A stretch of 64,000 bases of DNA, taken from positions 620,001-684,000 of the forward strand of contig CANLQL010000002.1 in assembly GCA_947493265.1 (NCBI GenBank), in the 5' to 3' direction. The position numbers and the translations under genes are program-made. Below the pieces are notes generated by a model. The model was not told the origin of the DNA. It searched no databases and saw only the letters and a list, made by a program, of their open reading frames with translations. Shown here piece after piece: positions 48,494-57,781 of this stretch. Each line of letters opens with the position of its first letter. Position 1 is the stretch's first letter. The DNA is from an uncultured Litoreibacter sp. Its GTDB lineage: Bacteria; Pseudomonadota; Alphaproteobacteria; Rhodobacterales; Rhodobacteraceae.

Positions 48494-50101
48494 CTAGACC
48501 ATCATTTCCTTGGTCGCAGACAGAGTGACGTCGGGGTAGTCACGCTCAATCCGGTCGATATCCCACTGAAGCCGGGTCAGGTAGACCACATCGCCGTCAT
48601 TGTCGTGGCTGATATGCTGTTTATTTGCGTCGCAAAATTTTTCAACGGCGTCTTTGTCACCAGTCACCCAACGGGCAGAGGTGAATTGCGATGCTTCAAA
48701 GCGCACGGGAAGGCCGTATTCCAGCTCGATCCGGGATGCCAGGACTTCAAATTGCAGCGCGCCGACAACGCCCACGATAAATCCGGACCCAAAAGCCGGT
48801 TTGAACACCTTGGCAGCGCCTTCTTCGGCAAACTGCATCAACGCTTTTTCAAGGTGTTTGGCCTTCAGCGGATCGCCCGCGCGGGCGGTTTGTAGAAGTT
48901 CCGGAGCGAAGGACGGAATGCCTGCAACGCGCAGCATTTCCCCTTCTGTTAGCGTGTCACCGATGCGCAACTGACCATGGTTCGGGATGCCGATGATATC
49001 ACCGGCCCAGGCCTCTTCCGCCAATTCGCGGTCCGCGGCTAGAAACAGCACTGGGTTGGAAATCGCCATCGGTTTTTTGGTCCGCACATGGGTCAGTTTC
49101 ATCCCACGTTTGAAATGGCCCGCAGCCATGCGTACAAAGGCCACGCGGTCACGGTGTTTCGGGTCCATATTTGCCTGCACCTTGAAAACGAAACCCGCGA
49201 CCTTCTTCTCGTCGGGGGAAATCTGCCGTGGCTCTGCCTTTTGCGGCTGCGGTTCCGGGCCGAAATCAGCGATGCCCTTCATCAATTCCTGCACCCCGAA
49301 TGAATTGATCGCGGAGCCGAACCAGATCGGTGTCAGCGTGCCGTCCAACAGCGCTTGCTGGTCAAATTGCGGCAGCAATTCCCGCGCCATTTCGACCTCT
49401 TCCAGGAACTTCTCAAGCAAATTTGCGGGGACGTGTTCGGCCAGTTTCGGATCATCAAGGCCCTTAATTTCAATGCTTTCGGCGACCTTGTTACGGTCGG
49501 CGCGATCCATCAATTCCAACCGGTCATTGAGCAAATCATAGCACCCAAGGAAGTCGCGCCCCATGCCGATGGGCCAAGAAACAGGTGTCACGTCAATCGC
49601 AAGGTTTTCTTGGATTTCGTCAATAATCTCAAACGTATCGCGGGCCTCGCGGTCCATTTTGTTGCAAAAGGTCAAGATCGGAAGGTCGCGCAGGCGGCAA
49701 ACCTCGAACAATTTCTGGGTCTGGCTTTCGACCCCTTTGGCCCCATCAATCACCATAACGGCGGCATCAACTGCGGTCAGCGTGCGGTAGGTATCTTCCG
49801 AAAAATCGGAGTGGCCGGGTGTGTCCACCAGGTTGAATCGGTAGGTTCCAAAGTCAAACGACATCGCGGAGGCCGAGACGGAAATACCCCGGTCTTGTTC
49901 CATCTTCATGAAGTCGGACCGGGTCCGTCGTGCTTCGCCTTTGGCGCGCACTTGGCCAGCCATCTGAATGGCGCCGCCGTAAAGCAGGAACTTCTCGGTC
50001 AGAGTGGTCTTGCCAGCATCCGGATGCGAAATGATCGCAAACGTGCGGCGACGCGCAATTTCCGGCGGGAGTTCGGGGGTATTTGAGCTGCGATCCAACA
50101 T
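48494..50101 (-). CDS. prfC: Peptide chain release factor 3
   Basis: 535 aa. GTPase that recycles release factors RF1 and RF2 from the ribosome. G1 as SHPDAGKTTLTEK (about residue 24), the RF3-specific AGQVRAKGEARRTRSDFMKM, then EQDRGISVSASAMSF (switch), VDTPGHSDFSEDTYR (G3, about residue 95), and FCNKMDR (G4, about residue 150). Length and motifs separate it from EF-G and LepA. ATG at 50101 (MLDRSSN) rather than the upstream frame to 50137. Confidence 0.96.
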   Translation of the reverse strand: MLDRSSNTPELPPEIARRRTFAIISHPDAGKTTLTEKFLLYGGAIQMAGQVRAKGEARRTRSDFMKMEQDRGISVSASAMSFDFGTYRFNLVDTPGHSDFSEDTYRTLTAVDAAVMVIDGAKGVESQTQKLFEVCRLRDLPILTFCNKMDREARDTFEIIDEIQENLAIDVTPVSWPIGMGRDFLGCYDLLNDRLELMDRADRNKVAESIEIKGLDDPKLAEHVPANLLEKFLEEVEMARELLPQFDQQALLDGTLTPIWFGSAINSFGVQELMKGIADFGPEPQPQKAEPRQISPDEKKVAGFVFKVQANMDPKHRDRVAFVRMAAGHFKRGMKLTHVRTKKPMAISNPVLFLAADRELAEEAWAGDIIGIPNHGQLRIGDTLTEGEMLRVAGIPSFAPELLQTARAGDPLKAKHLEKALMQFAEEGAAKVFKPAFGSGFIVGVVGALQFEVLASRIELEYGLPVRFEASQFTSARWVTGDKDAVEKFCDANKQHISHDNDGDVVYLTRLQWDIDRIERDYPDVTLSATKEMMV

Positions 50102-50154
50102 AGCACGCGATATAGGCGCGTGCGCGCCGCTGCGCAATCGGTTCTGTGTGACCG

Positions 50155-50595
50155 CTAGAGGGTTGCGCTTTGACGCATTGGTGAAACGGGCATGTCAGCA
50201 AGCTCGGCAGGGACGGCTACCAGCGGGATTGTGTGGCTCGCTTGGACCGTCTCAGTGTCATAGGTTTCGATCTGTATCAGTTCGTAATGTGCGGCGGGAT
50301 CGATAGCTGTTTCGCATTGCAAGATCGTCTCCCCCCACATGTCCTTGCCGACCAGTACAATCAGACTGTCGCCGTGTGCGGTCATCATTGTCAGTTGACA
50401 GCTGAAGGTAACAGCACCACGCAAAACGTGTTCTGTCGTATCTTGGCCCAGATGGTAGATATCGCCTGCTACCAACGCTGGGATGTCTTGCAATCCATCG
50501 CGATGATTGACCCCATCGGTCACTTGAAAATCCCGTCCCAAATAGACGAAACAGCGCGGGTTCGCTTCGATATCGTTCAACATAGTTTGGTTCAT
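50155..50595 (-). CDS. Protein of unknown function
   Basis: 146 aa, not recognised. No signal peptide or membrane segment. It seems mostly beta-strand: RCFVYLGRDFQVTDGVNH, YHLGQDTTEHVLRGAVTF, and DSLIVLVGKDMWGETILQCE, with a Thr/Glu/Val-rich end (TYDTETVQASHTIPLVAVP). The general look recalls parts flanking Hint domains in marine alphaproteobacterial proteins, but no Hint motif is present. It lies 53 bases upstream of prfC on the same strand. Confidence 0.6.
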   Translation of the reverse strand: MNQTMLNDIEANPRCFVYLGRDFQVTDGVNHRDGLQDIPALVAGDIYHLGQDTTEHVLRGAVTFSCQLTMMTAHGDSLIVLVGKDMWGETILQCETAIDPAAHYELIQIETYDTETVQASHTIPLVAVPAELADMPVSPMRQSATL

Positions 50596-50797
50596 CAGGT
50601 GGCAGCCTCATCTCTCCGTTCGTCAAATGGGGCAGATCCATCGGACGAAACGTGTCACATTTCTTATGATCTAGGGCGGTAGAGTCCAAATTTCATGGGC
50701 AAAATCGCTTTGGGCTTCCCCGTAAATAGAACACTTTTCGCCGTGGGGCTGCGGTGATAGTCCTGAAACCAGCATTTTTGGAAAAGGGAGCGCGGCT

Positions 50798-51577
50798 GTG
50801 GATCTAGGAATTTCGGGAAAACGGGCATTTGTCGGCGCGTCCAGCAAAGGTCTGGGCCTTGGATGCGCGCGCGCTTTGGCAGAGGCTGGCGTGGATGTCA
50901 TCTTGAACGGACGCACAGCGGAAACCGTGGAGCAATCTGCAGCAGATATCCGTGCTGATTTCGGCGTTGACGTGACCTGCGTGGCCACCGATATTACCAC
51001 GCCTGACGGCCAACAGGCCGTCTTGGATGCAGCGCAAGGCGTTGATATACTTGTTACAAATGCGGGTGGCCCGCCCCCTGGATTTTGGAGCGATTGGTCA
51101 CGCGATGATTTCATCAAAGCGCTTGATGGCAACATGCTGACACCGATCGCCTTGATGACGGCTCTGCTGCCATCGATGATCGACAAAGGCTGGGGACGGG
51201 TGGTCAATATCACGTCCGGGTCGGTCAAAGCGCCTATCCCACAGCTTGGATTGTCAAATTCGGCGCGCGCAGGACTGACAGGGTTTGTCGCGGGAACGTC
51301 ACGTCAGGTGGCCCCGCACGGGGTGACGATCAACAACCTATTGCCGGGCATCCACGCCACTGACCGCGCAGTTGGGTTGGACGGTGCGGTATCGAAAGCG
51401 CAAAATATTTCGATGGAAGATGCAAAGGCAGCCCGCCAAGCCACGATTCCTGCGCGCCGATATGGCACTGCGGATGAGTTTGGCGCGACCTGCGCGTTTC
51501 TGTGTTCACAACATGCGGGCTTTATTGTCGGGCAGAACATTCTGCTGGACGGTGGCGCGATCAACGCAACGCTCTGA
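50798..51577 (+). CDS. SDR-family protein lacking the catalytic Tyr and Lys
   Basis: 259 aa from a GTG (50798) with GGGAG upstream. The Rossmann fold is intact: VGASSKGLGLGCARALAEAG (coenzyme loop, about residue 13), VTNAGGPPPG (about residue 85) and NITSGSVKAPI (catalytic-Ser region). Where YxxxK is expected the sequence is LSNSARAGLTGF, i.e. Ser for Tyr and Arg for Lys. The C-terminal VGQNILLDGGAI is normal. A known subgroup of FabG-like proteins shows this change; whether it is active, or on what, is open. Confidence 0.85.
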   Translation: MDLGISGKRAFVGASSKGLGLGCARALAEAGVDVILNGRTAETVEQSAADIRADFGVDVTCVATDITTPDGQQAVLDAAQGVDILVTNAGGPPPGFWSDWSRDDFIKALDGNMLTPIALMTALLPSMIDKGWGRVVNITSGSVKAPIPQLGLSNSARAGLTGFVAGTSRQVAPHGVTINNLLPGIHATDRAVGLDGAVSKAQNISMEDAKAARQATIPARRYGTADEFGATCAFLCSQHAGFIVGQNILLDGGAINATL

Positions 51578-51662
51578 AAACCGGGCAGATAGTCTTGTCG
51601 CGGCTGGCCGGGGCTGATACCGCCTATCCTGATTGTTTCTATCGGATACGGGGCAGGCAGAC

Positions 51663-52736
51663 GTGACGCCGAGGCTGGAGCTGCAACAGATCAACAAATC
51701 TTTCGGCAGCGCACGCGTTGTCGATGACTTATCGTTGCAAGTCGCTCCGGGCGAAATCACCTGCCTTCTGGGACCGTCAGGATGCGGCAAGTCGACCACT
51801 TTGCGCATCATTGCCGGGATCGAGCGCCAAGACCGCGGATCGATTATTGAAAACGGTGCAGTGGTCAGCGATGACGGCATTCATCTTGCCCCGGAAGACC
51901 GCTCTATCGGGTTGATGTTTCAGGACTTTGCGCTGTTTCCGCATCTGGACGTTGCCGGAAATGTCAGCTTTGGCCTGACCGGATCGAAATCAAATAAGGC
52001 AAAACGTGTCGGCGAGTTGCTGGAACGGGTGCATCTGGCAGGGTTTCAGACCAAATTTCCCCACCAACTGTCGGGCGGGGAGCAGCAGCGCGTTGCTTTG
52101 GCCCGTGCGCTTGCCCCGAAACCCGCAATCATGTTGATGGACGAGCCGTTCTCGGGCCTCGACAATCGTCTGCGTGATGGCATCCGGGATGAGACCTTGA
52201 TGGTGCTGAAGGAAGAAGGCACTGCGGTGGTTCTGGTCACGCATGAACCGGATGAAGCTATGCGGATGGCAGATACGATTGCGCTGATGCGGGGTGGCAG
52301 CATCGTGCAGATTGGCAATCCCTATAACCTGTACAATTCCCCGGTCGACAAGGCTGCTGCGGCGTTCTTTTCGGATATCAATATCATTCGTGGCCGCTCA
52401 AACGGAGCGCTCACGGAAACACCGTTTGGCCAGTTTCTGACACCGGGTCATGCAGATGGGGCGGAAGTGGAGATTATCATTCGCCCGCAACATTTGCGGA
52501 TCGACTTTGATCGGCAGGGACGGGGTCCGAACCCGACACCACAAGAGGGCACACCCGCGAAAGCCACCGTGGAACGCGCCCGGTTTATGGGACGCGAAAG
52601 CCTGGTGGAGTTTCGGATGGAGTTTGACGGGTCGATCCTGAAGGCCACGGTTCCGGCAGTGTTTTTGCCAAAACCCGGCACGACTTTGTGGTTAACGATG
52701 GGGCGCGACCGCTGCTTTGTGTTCCCGGCCAGCTAG
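51663..52736 (+). CDS. ABC transporter ATPase (FbpC/PotA-like), no adjacent permease
   Basis: 357 aa from a GTG at 51663 (an in-frame TTG at 51633 is possible). Walker [11 protein letters not shown] (about residue 38), Q-loop FQDFALFPHLDV, signature LSGGEQQRVALARALAPKP (about residue 138), Walker B IMLMDEPFSGLD, and a C-terminal TOBE domain (about 285-355, with IIRPQHLRID and FMGRESLVEF). The pattern NKSFGSARVVDDLSL and FPHLDVAGNVSFGL is closest to ferric-iron importers (FbpC). No binding protein or permease lies next to it, so partners are elsewhere or it is left over. Confidence 0.85.
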   Translation: MTPRLELQQINKSFGSARVVDDLSLQVAPGEITCLLGPSGCGKSTTLRIIAGIERQDRGSIIENGAVVSDDGIHLAPEDRSIGLMFQDFALFPHLDVAGNVSFGLTGSKSNKAKRVGELLERVHLAGFQTKFPHQLSGGEQQRVALARALAPKPAIMLMDEPFSGLDNRLRDGIRDETLMVLKEEGTAVVLVTHEPDEAMRMADTIALMRGGSIVQIGNPYNLYNSPVDKAAAAFFSDINIIRGRSNGALTETPFGQFLTPGHADGAEVEIIIRPQHLRIDFDRQGRGPNPTPQEGTPAKATVERARFMGRESLVEFRMEFDGSILKATVPAVFLPKPGTTLWLTMGRDRCFVFPAS

Positions 52737-52737
52737 T

Positions 52738-53907
52738 CTAGCGTGTCACAACAAGACGCTCTAACCCATGGAAATGATAGAGATTTGCGTATCTCGGTGG
52801 CTCTGCCAGTTTTAGGTTGGGGCAGCGTTCGAACAGGATCGGTATGGCGCGTGCAATCTCCATCCGGGCCAAAGGTGCACCTACGCAGAAATGAATGCCA
52901 CCGCCAAAACTGGTGTGGATGGGCTTGCGTCGGGTGACATCGAAAACAGCCGGTTTGGGATAAGCGGCGGGGTCACGATTGGCGGCCCCCAGAAGCAGAC
53001 CAACCTGGTCGCCGCGTTTAAAATGATGACCGAATGCTTCGATGTCTTCCATCGCATAACGGGTGAACATATGCAGCGGCGGATCGTGGCGCAGCGCCTC
53101 TTCCGCCAGTGCGTTCGGGTCGTCAAACGGGCGCAGGCCTGTTTCAAGCAGTGTTTTGACCGCGTTGCCCAAGGTATGCACAGTCGCCTCATGACCTGCG
53201 TTCAAAAGCAGAATACAGGTAGAGAACAGTTCATCCCGCGACAGCTTCTCCCCGTCTTCTTCGGCGGCGATCAGGGCAGAGATCAGGTCATCGCGCGGCG
53301 CGGCCCGTCTTTGGTCGATATAGCTGTTGAGATACGCCACAAAAGCCTGCGTCGCCGCCACCGCGCGCTGTTCATCTGCTGTGGTTCGCTTGGCTTGATA
53401 CATCGCCACCATCGCGTTCGACCATTGCAAAAGCTCCGGCGATTTTTCTTCTGGAACCCCCAGGAGCCGTGCAATGATGATCACCGGAAGTTGTTGGGCA
53501 AACTGGCTGAGAAGATCAAATGGGCCGTCAGGAAACTGGTCGATCAAGTGGTGAGAAAGATTAACGATTTCAGGCTCTAACGTGGCGATCCTGCGAGATG
53601 TGAATGCCCGCATAACCAATCCGCGCAGACGAGTATGGCGGGGGGGCTCCAGTTCCAGCATCGAGTGCGCTTCTACGTCGTAGAAGGGCTGCAAATCGGC
53701 CGGGTTCGGCTGCTGAAGGTCTGGTGATAATTCGCGTCCAAAGCGCTTGTCGCGCAAAAGCCTGGATACAACGTCATGGTGCGCTGAAACAGGCATGTCA
53801 TAGTCCTGCCAATGCACCAACTGACCCATTTCGCGCAGGCGGTCGTAGAACGGGTACGGGTCTTGGACGAAGTCCGGTTCTGTCGGATCTTGATGGGCCG
53901 TTTGCAC
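52738..53907 (-). CDS. Cytochrome P450
   Basis: 389 aa, soluble bacterial type. Heme ligand loop FGGGIHFCVGAPLARME (Cys about residue 340), I-helix LLNAGHEATVHTLGNAV (about residue 238, the Ala-Gly-x-Glu-Ala/Thr oxygen-activation motif), K-helix EEALRHDPP (ExxR) and PPRHTRLRGLVMRAFT (about residue 88). Starts at GTG 53907. It is last in the sufT-sufA-tfoX-tpiA-P450 operon, 3 bases after tpiA. No ferredoxin or reductase gene is adjacent. Substrate unknown; CYP family cannot be set by eye. Confidence 0.93.
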   Translation of the reverse strand: MQTAHQDPTEPDFVQDPYPFYDRLREMGQLVHWQDYDMPVSAHHDVVSRLLRDKRFGRELSPDLQQPNPADLQPFYDVEAHSMLELEPPRHTRLRGLVMRAFTSRRIATLEPEIVNLSHHLIDQFPDGPFDLLSQFAQQLPVIIIARLLGVPEEKSPELLQWSNAMVAMYQAKRTTADEQRAVAATQAFVAYLNSYIDQRRAAPRDDLISALIAAEEDGEKLSRDELFSTCILLLNAGHEATVHTLGNAVKTLLETGLRPFDDPNALAEEALRHDPPLHMFTRYAMEDIEAFGHHFKRGDQVGLLLGAANRDPAAYPKPAVFDVTRRKPIHTSFGGGIHFCVGAPLARMEIARAIPILFERCPNLKLAEPPRYANLYHFHGLERLVVTR

Positions 53908-53910
53908 GTG

Positions 53911-54657
53911 TCAGGCGGTTTCAAGTGCGGCGATAATCCCGGAAAAATCCTCCGCTTTCAGGGATGCGCCACCGACCAACGCGCCATCGACGTTTGACAC
54001 GGCGAAAATCTCTGCGGCATTGGTTGGCTTGACCGAACCGCCGTATAGCACACGGATTGCGTCTGCTTCGTCACCGAAACGGGTTTTGAGTTCCGCACGG
54101 ATGAAATCATGAACTTCGGCGATTTGGTCCAAAGTGGCGACCTCACCGGTGCCGATGGCCCAGACCGGTTCATAGGCGACGACGGTGTTGGCACCGCTCA
54201 CCCCGTTGGGCAGGGACTCTGCCAATTGCGTGCCGACAACATGCAGGGTGGAATTGGTTTGCCGATGGTGCAGCGTTTCACCCACACAAACCACAGCCAC
54301 CAGCCCGGCGGCATGGGCGGCTTCGGTCTTTGCGCGCACTACTTCGTCGGTTTCGCCATGGTCGGCGCGCCGTTCGGAATGCCCCAGGATGACGTAGCCG
54401 GCACCTGCGTCGCGCAGCATTTCGGCAGAGATATCGCCGGTATGCGCCCCAGAGGTTGCGGCGTGACAATCCTGCCCGCCAATGGCTAGGGCGTGATCCC
54501 CGGCTTCCACCAGCGCGCTTGTGATTATTGTGGCAGGTGGGGCAATCATGATGTCGCAAACAGGGGTTCGGTGCAGCTTGGTCAGCTTGCCAATCTCGGC
54601 CAGATTTGCCCCAAGCCCGTTCATTTTCCAGTTTCCGGCTGCAAGTTTGCGGCGCAT
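53911..54657 (-). CDS. tpiA: Triosephosphate isomerase
   Basis: 248 aa. Interconverts dihydroxyacetone phosphate and glyceraldehyde 3-phosphate. The active site is complete: AGNWKMNG (Lys), [11 protein letters not shown] (His, about residue 94), [15 protein letters not shown] (Glu and loop 6, about residue 163), and [15 protein letters not shown]. It starts 1 base after the tfoX-like stop and leads into the P450 gene. Confidence 0.97.
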   Translation of the reverse strand: MRRKLAAGNWKMNGLGANLAEIGKLTKLHRTPVCDIMIAPPATIITSALVEAGDHALAIGGQDCHAATSGAHTGDISAEMLRDAGAGYVILGHSERRADHGETDEVVRAKTEAAHAAGLVAVVCVGETLHHRQTNSTLHVVGTQLAESLPNGVSGANTVVAYEPVWAIGTGEVATLDQIAEVHDFIRAELKTRFGDEADAIRVLYGGSVKPTNAAEIFAVSNVDGALVGGASLKAEDFSGIIAALETA

Positions 54658-54658
54658 C

Positions 54659-54988
54659 TTAGCCCTCCAAATTCGAAAGTGTTTCCCGAGCTAAAGAGCA
54701 GGCAAGCTCCGGGTCGTCAAGGGCGGCGTCGGGCATCGTCCAATAGGGCATCGACGTAACCTTGCCATCTTTTCTGGTGTATTGCCAACGGGTTGCGCCC
54801 ATATCTTCAAGCTTTTCGGCCATCTCACCCTGTGCTTTCAGAAAGAGTTGCCCATCTGAATAGAGCAGTGCAAAAATCGTCCCGGATGCGTAGATGCACA
54901 GCCCGCCCATCATTTTGCGGGTCGTCAGATCATCAAATTCGGAGAACAGGTCAAGCGCGTGCGCGATATCTTCGTCAGAGACGCTCAC
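54659..54988 (-). CDS. TfoX/Sxy N-terminal domain protein
   Basis: 109 aa, a single TfoX_N domain: [20 protein letters not shown] (about residues 24-43) and [18 protein letters not shown], then [15 protein letters not shown]. In gammaproteobacteria the longer Sxy/TfoX controls competence genes with CRP; short stand-alone versions are widespread and their role is not known. ATG overlaps the sufA stop by 4 bases. Confidence 0.85.
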   Translation of the reverse strand: MSVSDEDIAHALDLFSEFDDLTTRKMMGGLCIYASGTIFALLYSDGQLFLKAQGEMAEKLEDMGATRWQYTRKDGKVTSMPYWTMPDAALDDPELACSLARETLSNLEG

Positions 54989-55347
54989 TTTTGGAAAAGT
55001 GACTCATCAAACTTGATTGATTCACCGCAACCACAGGCCTCGGAGACGTTGGGGTTGTTGAATTTGAACCCGGATTCCAGAAGCGAGGTTTCGTAGTCGA
55101 TCTCGGTGCCAAACAAGAACATCTGTGCCATCGGTGCGATCATCACACGCGCGTTGCCTTGTTCGACAACTTCGTCATTCGGGTCGACCTCGTCAACATA
55201 GTCCATCGTGTATTCCATGCCCGCGCATCCGCCTTTTTTGACACCGATGCGCAAACCCTGATGGCCGTTGTTTTCCATCAGCTTCGCGATTTGAACTTCC
55301 GCCTTTGGCGTGATCGTGACCGCTTGTTTGCCGGGAATACCAAACAT
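54985..55347 (-). CDS. sufA: SufA-type iron-sulfur carrier
   Basis: 120 aa. A-type carrier with ligand cysteines in VKKGGCAGMEY (about residue 40) and EACGCGESI. It overlaps sufT by 1 base, and SufT/DUF59 proteins are SUF-system partners, so sufA is the likely name. A second carrier (erpA, 2078-2407) differs in sequence, so the two likely have separate clients. The sufBCDS genes are not in the window. Confidence 0.9.
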   Translation of the reverse strand: MFGIPGKQAVTITPKAEVQIAKLMENNGHQGLRIGVKKGGCAGMEYTMDYVDEVDPNDEVVEQGNARVMIAPMAQMFLFGTEIDYETSLLESGFKFNNPNVSEACGCGESIKFDESLFQK

Positions 55348-55709
55348 TACATGAACCCCAACTCTAGCTTGGCTTCATCGCTCATCATTTCCATGCCCCA
55401 GGGCGGCTCCCACGTGATTTCGACATCGACCTGTTTGATGCCGGCAATCGGTTCAATGGCTTCTGCCAGCCAGCCGGGCATTTCACCGGCAACCGGACAG
55501 CCCGGTGCTGTCAGGGTCATCAACACTTTGGCTTCGTTTTGGTCATTGATATCAATGGTATAGACAAGGCCAAGGTCGTAGATGTTCACCGGAATTTCAG
55601 GGTCATAGACACTGCGGCACGCGTTTACGACGTCATCGTAAAGCGGGTGATCCGTGGTGGATGGCGTGATCAGGGGCGCGCCCTGTAGTTCTTCGAATGG
55701 CTGGTTCAT
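55347..55709 (-). CDS. sufT: SUF-system Fe-S maturation protein SufT (DUF59/MIP18)
   Basis: 120 aa. DUF59 domain: VVNACRSVYDPEIPVNIYDL (about residues 27-46), YTIDINDQNEAKVLMTLTAPGCP (the Cys near residue 75) and VDVEITWEPPWG. It helps to mature Fe-S proteins. ATG at 55709 (MNQPFEE). It heads a five-gene minus operon; 172 bases separate it from the divergent MATE gene. Confidence 0.93.
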   Translation of the reverse strand: MNQPFEELQGAPLITPSTTDHPLYDDVVNACRSVYDPEIPVNIYDLGLVYTIDINDQNEAKVLMTLTAPGCPVAGEMPGWLAEAIEPIAGIKQVDVEITWEPPWGMEMMSDEAKLELGFM

Positions 55710-55881
55710 ATCTCGCACGCGAAATCTATTGTTGAGTGAATATATAAGGATTGCGGGGCGGGGCGTCTAGGGGCGCTGCAGAATTGCCTGCGCAATTGTC
55801 CTGAATGTGATGTTGGATGCTAACGTTCGAATTGCGGTGAAAGATATTGCGAGGGGCAGGGCGAAGGCGTAGGGCTGGGCC

Positions 55882-57243
55882 ATGACCTATCCCCAGCATA
55901 TTCGCGCTGTCCTGACGCTTGGATTGCCGTTGATCGGCTCGCAACTGGCGCTGTTTGCGATCGGGTTGGCCGATACGATCATGTTGGGATGGTACGGCGT
56001 GGAGCCGTTGGCGGCCTCTGTGCTGGCCACATCTTTGTTTTTCTTGCTGTTTTTAATGGGCGCGGGCTTTGCCTTCGCGGTGATGCCCATGGCCGCAGAA
56101 GCCGCCAGCCGGGATGATATCGTGCGCACACGCCGGGTCACACGGATGGGCTTGTGGCTCAGCGTGATTTTCAGTGCAGCCGCGTTGCCAATTATGTTCT
56201 GGTCGAACGCGCTTTATTTGATCTTGGGACAAGAGCCGCGATTGGCAGAATTGGCGCAAAGCTATCTGCGGATCGCCGGATTTGGCCTGATCCCGGCCTT
56301 GCTGGTCACGGTTTTGCGCAGCTTTTTGTCCGCGTTGGAGCGCACCCAGATCATCTTGTGGATCACCTTGCTTGCTGTCGTGACAAATGCCTGCCTAAAC
56401 TGGGTGTTCATCTTCGGCAATCTTGGGTTTCCGGAACTGGGCATCCGTGGTGCGGCCATTGCGTCAGTTGCGACGCAAACCCAAAGCCTATTGCTGAGCG
56501 TGGCCTATATCGTCTTCCTGAAACCTCTACAGGTCTATGCGTTGTTCCAACGGATTTGGCGGCCCGATTGGGTCGCGTTTGGCGAAGTGTTCCGCCTTGG
56601 CTGGCCGATTGGCCTGACCAATTTGGCGGAAACCACGATGTTTACAGTGTCCGCCATCTTTGTCGGCTTGATTGGAACAATCCCGCTAGCCGCCCACGGG
56701 ATTGCGCTGCAAATCGCGTCTGGTACGTTCATGGTGCATGTGGGGCTGAGCCAGGCTGCGACGATCCGGGCGGGCCGGGCGCTTGGTCGTGGCGATGTGC
56801 CCGGGTTGGGGCGCGGCGCGCGGACGGCCTTCGGTCTGTCGATGGTGTTCGTTGCGGTGACTGTTTTAGTCTTCCTGTTAGTGCCAGAACTTCTGGTGTC
56901 CGGCTTCATTGCACCGGAAGAAGCGGCGCGGACGGAAATCATCGCGATCGGCGTGACCTTGTTGGCCGTCGCTGCATTGTTCCAGCTGGTTGATGCAGTT
57001 CAGGTGATGGCGCTGGGGATGTTACGCGGCATTCAAGATACGCGGATGCCGATGATCTATGCGACGATCAGCTATTGGGTTGTCGGCATTCCTTCCAGCT
57101 ACGTGATTGGCATCCACTTAAATTTTGGCCCGGTCGGCGTGTGGCTTGGCCTTGTGATCGGATTGGCCTTGGCTGCGGTTCTGATCTGGGCGCGGTTCTT
57201 GAACCTTTTGCGCGCAATGGAAATTAAGGCAAGCGCGGCGTAA
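55882..57243 (+). CDS. MATE-family multidrug exporter
   Basis: 453 aa, twelve membrane helices. MATE proteins push cationic compounds out using Na+ or H+. N-terminal LTLGLPLIGSQLALFAIGLA with the conserved Asp-Thr-Ile-Met-Leu-Gly-Trp-Tyr-Gly that follows; FFLLFLMGAGFAFAVMPMAA; and in the second half GLTNLAETTMFTVSAIFVGL and MVHVGLSQAATIRAGRALG mark the NorM-like branch. No regulator adjacent. Divergent from sufT. Confidence 0.93.
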   Translation: MTYPQHIRAVLTLGLPLIGSQLALFAIGLADTIMLGWYGVEPLAASVLATSLFFLLFLMGAGFAFAVMPMAAEAASRDDIVRTRRVTRMGLWLSVIFSAAALPIMFWSNALYLILGQEPRLAELAQSYLRIAGFGLIPALLVTVLRSFLSALERTQIILWITLLAVVTNACLNWVFIFGNLGFPELGIRGAAIASVATQTQSLLLSVAYIVFLKPLQVYALFQRIWRPDWVAFGEVFRLGWPIGLTNLAETTMFTVSAIFVGLIGTIPLAAHGIALQIASGTFMVHVGLSQAATIRAGRALGRGDVPGLGRGARTAFGLSMVFVAVTVLVFLLVPELLVSGFIAPEEAARTEIIAIGVTLLAVAALFQLVDAVQVMALGMLRGIQDTRMPMIYATISYWVVGIPSSYVIGIHLNFGPVGVWLGLVIGLALAAVLIWARFLNLLRAMEIKASAA

Positions 57244-57255
57244 TCTGCAGGCCGG

Positions 57256-57657
57256 TCAGTCCTGTGACATCGCCTCGGCCTTTTTGCGTACGAGGACAGA
57301 GCGCAGATCGTGCATGGCCATCAGCAAATCATCCGTCACCTCGTCCAATTGTTCTGGTGTGGCACGGGTTTGGGCCCAATGGGTCGTCAGGTTAAGGTAG
57401 TCGACCGCCCGGTAAATATCGTCGATGGCCCGGGTTTCCAGGACGGCTTCACGCTCCGCCATCCAGTCGCGAATGACCTCGAGATCGTCTTCAGACAGCT
57501 CTGTATCTCCATGCGGCTTGATATCCCCGTTGCGGATGTTGATCACCGCGATCTGGTTCATATCAATGCGCCGGTGGCGGTTTTCGGTGTCGACCAGAAA
57601 AACGGCCGCGCCGTTCTCACGAACGCGAAAATAATAGCGGGGAAGCTCGTTGGACAT
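57256..57657 (-). CDS. Conserved-type protein of unknown function
   Basis: 133 aa, soluble. The first half looks beta-rich (LPRYYFRVRENGAAVFLVDT, RRIDMNQIAVINIRNGDIKP), the second helical and acidic (LSEDDLEVIRDWMAEREAVL, VTDDLLMAMHDLRSVLVRKK). No family recalled. I start at the ATG 57657 (MSNELP); upstream in-frame codons to 57699 lack such character. It is convergent with the MATE gene, 12 bases apart. Confidence 0.65.
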   Translation of the reverse strand: MSNELPRYYFRVRENGAAVFLVDTENRHRRIDMNQIAVINIRNGDIKPHGDTELSEDDLEVIRDWMAEREAVLETRAIDDIYRAVDYLNLTTHWAQTRATPEQLDEVTDDLLMAMHDLRSVLVRKKAEAMSQD

Positions 57658-57702
57658 GGCGGATCGGTCTTGGTTGTTAGAATTGTGCCACGCTAGCACA
57701 TT

Positions 57703-57734
57703 CAGACACGCGACCGGAACCGCGATTGTGTCTG
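57703..57734. repeat. Inverted repeat with 7-bp arms
   Basis: CAGACAC (57703-57709) pairs with GTGTCTG (57728-57734), with a further GCG/CGC pairing inside. It lies in the gap between the polyol operon end and the unknown gene at 57256-57657. Confidence 0.5.
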
Positions 57735-57781
57735 GTCTGGCAGTGAGACCTGCAAAACCGATGAACAGTAATGTAGTCGCA

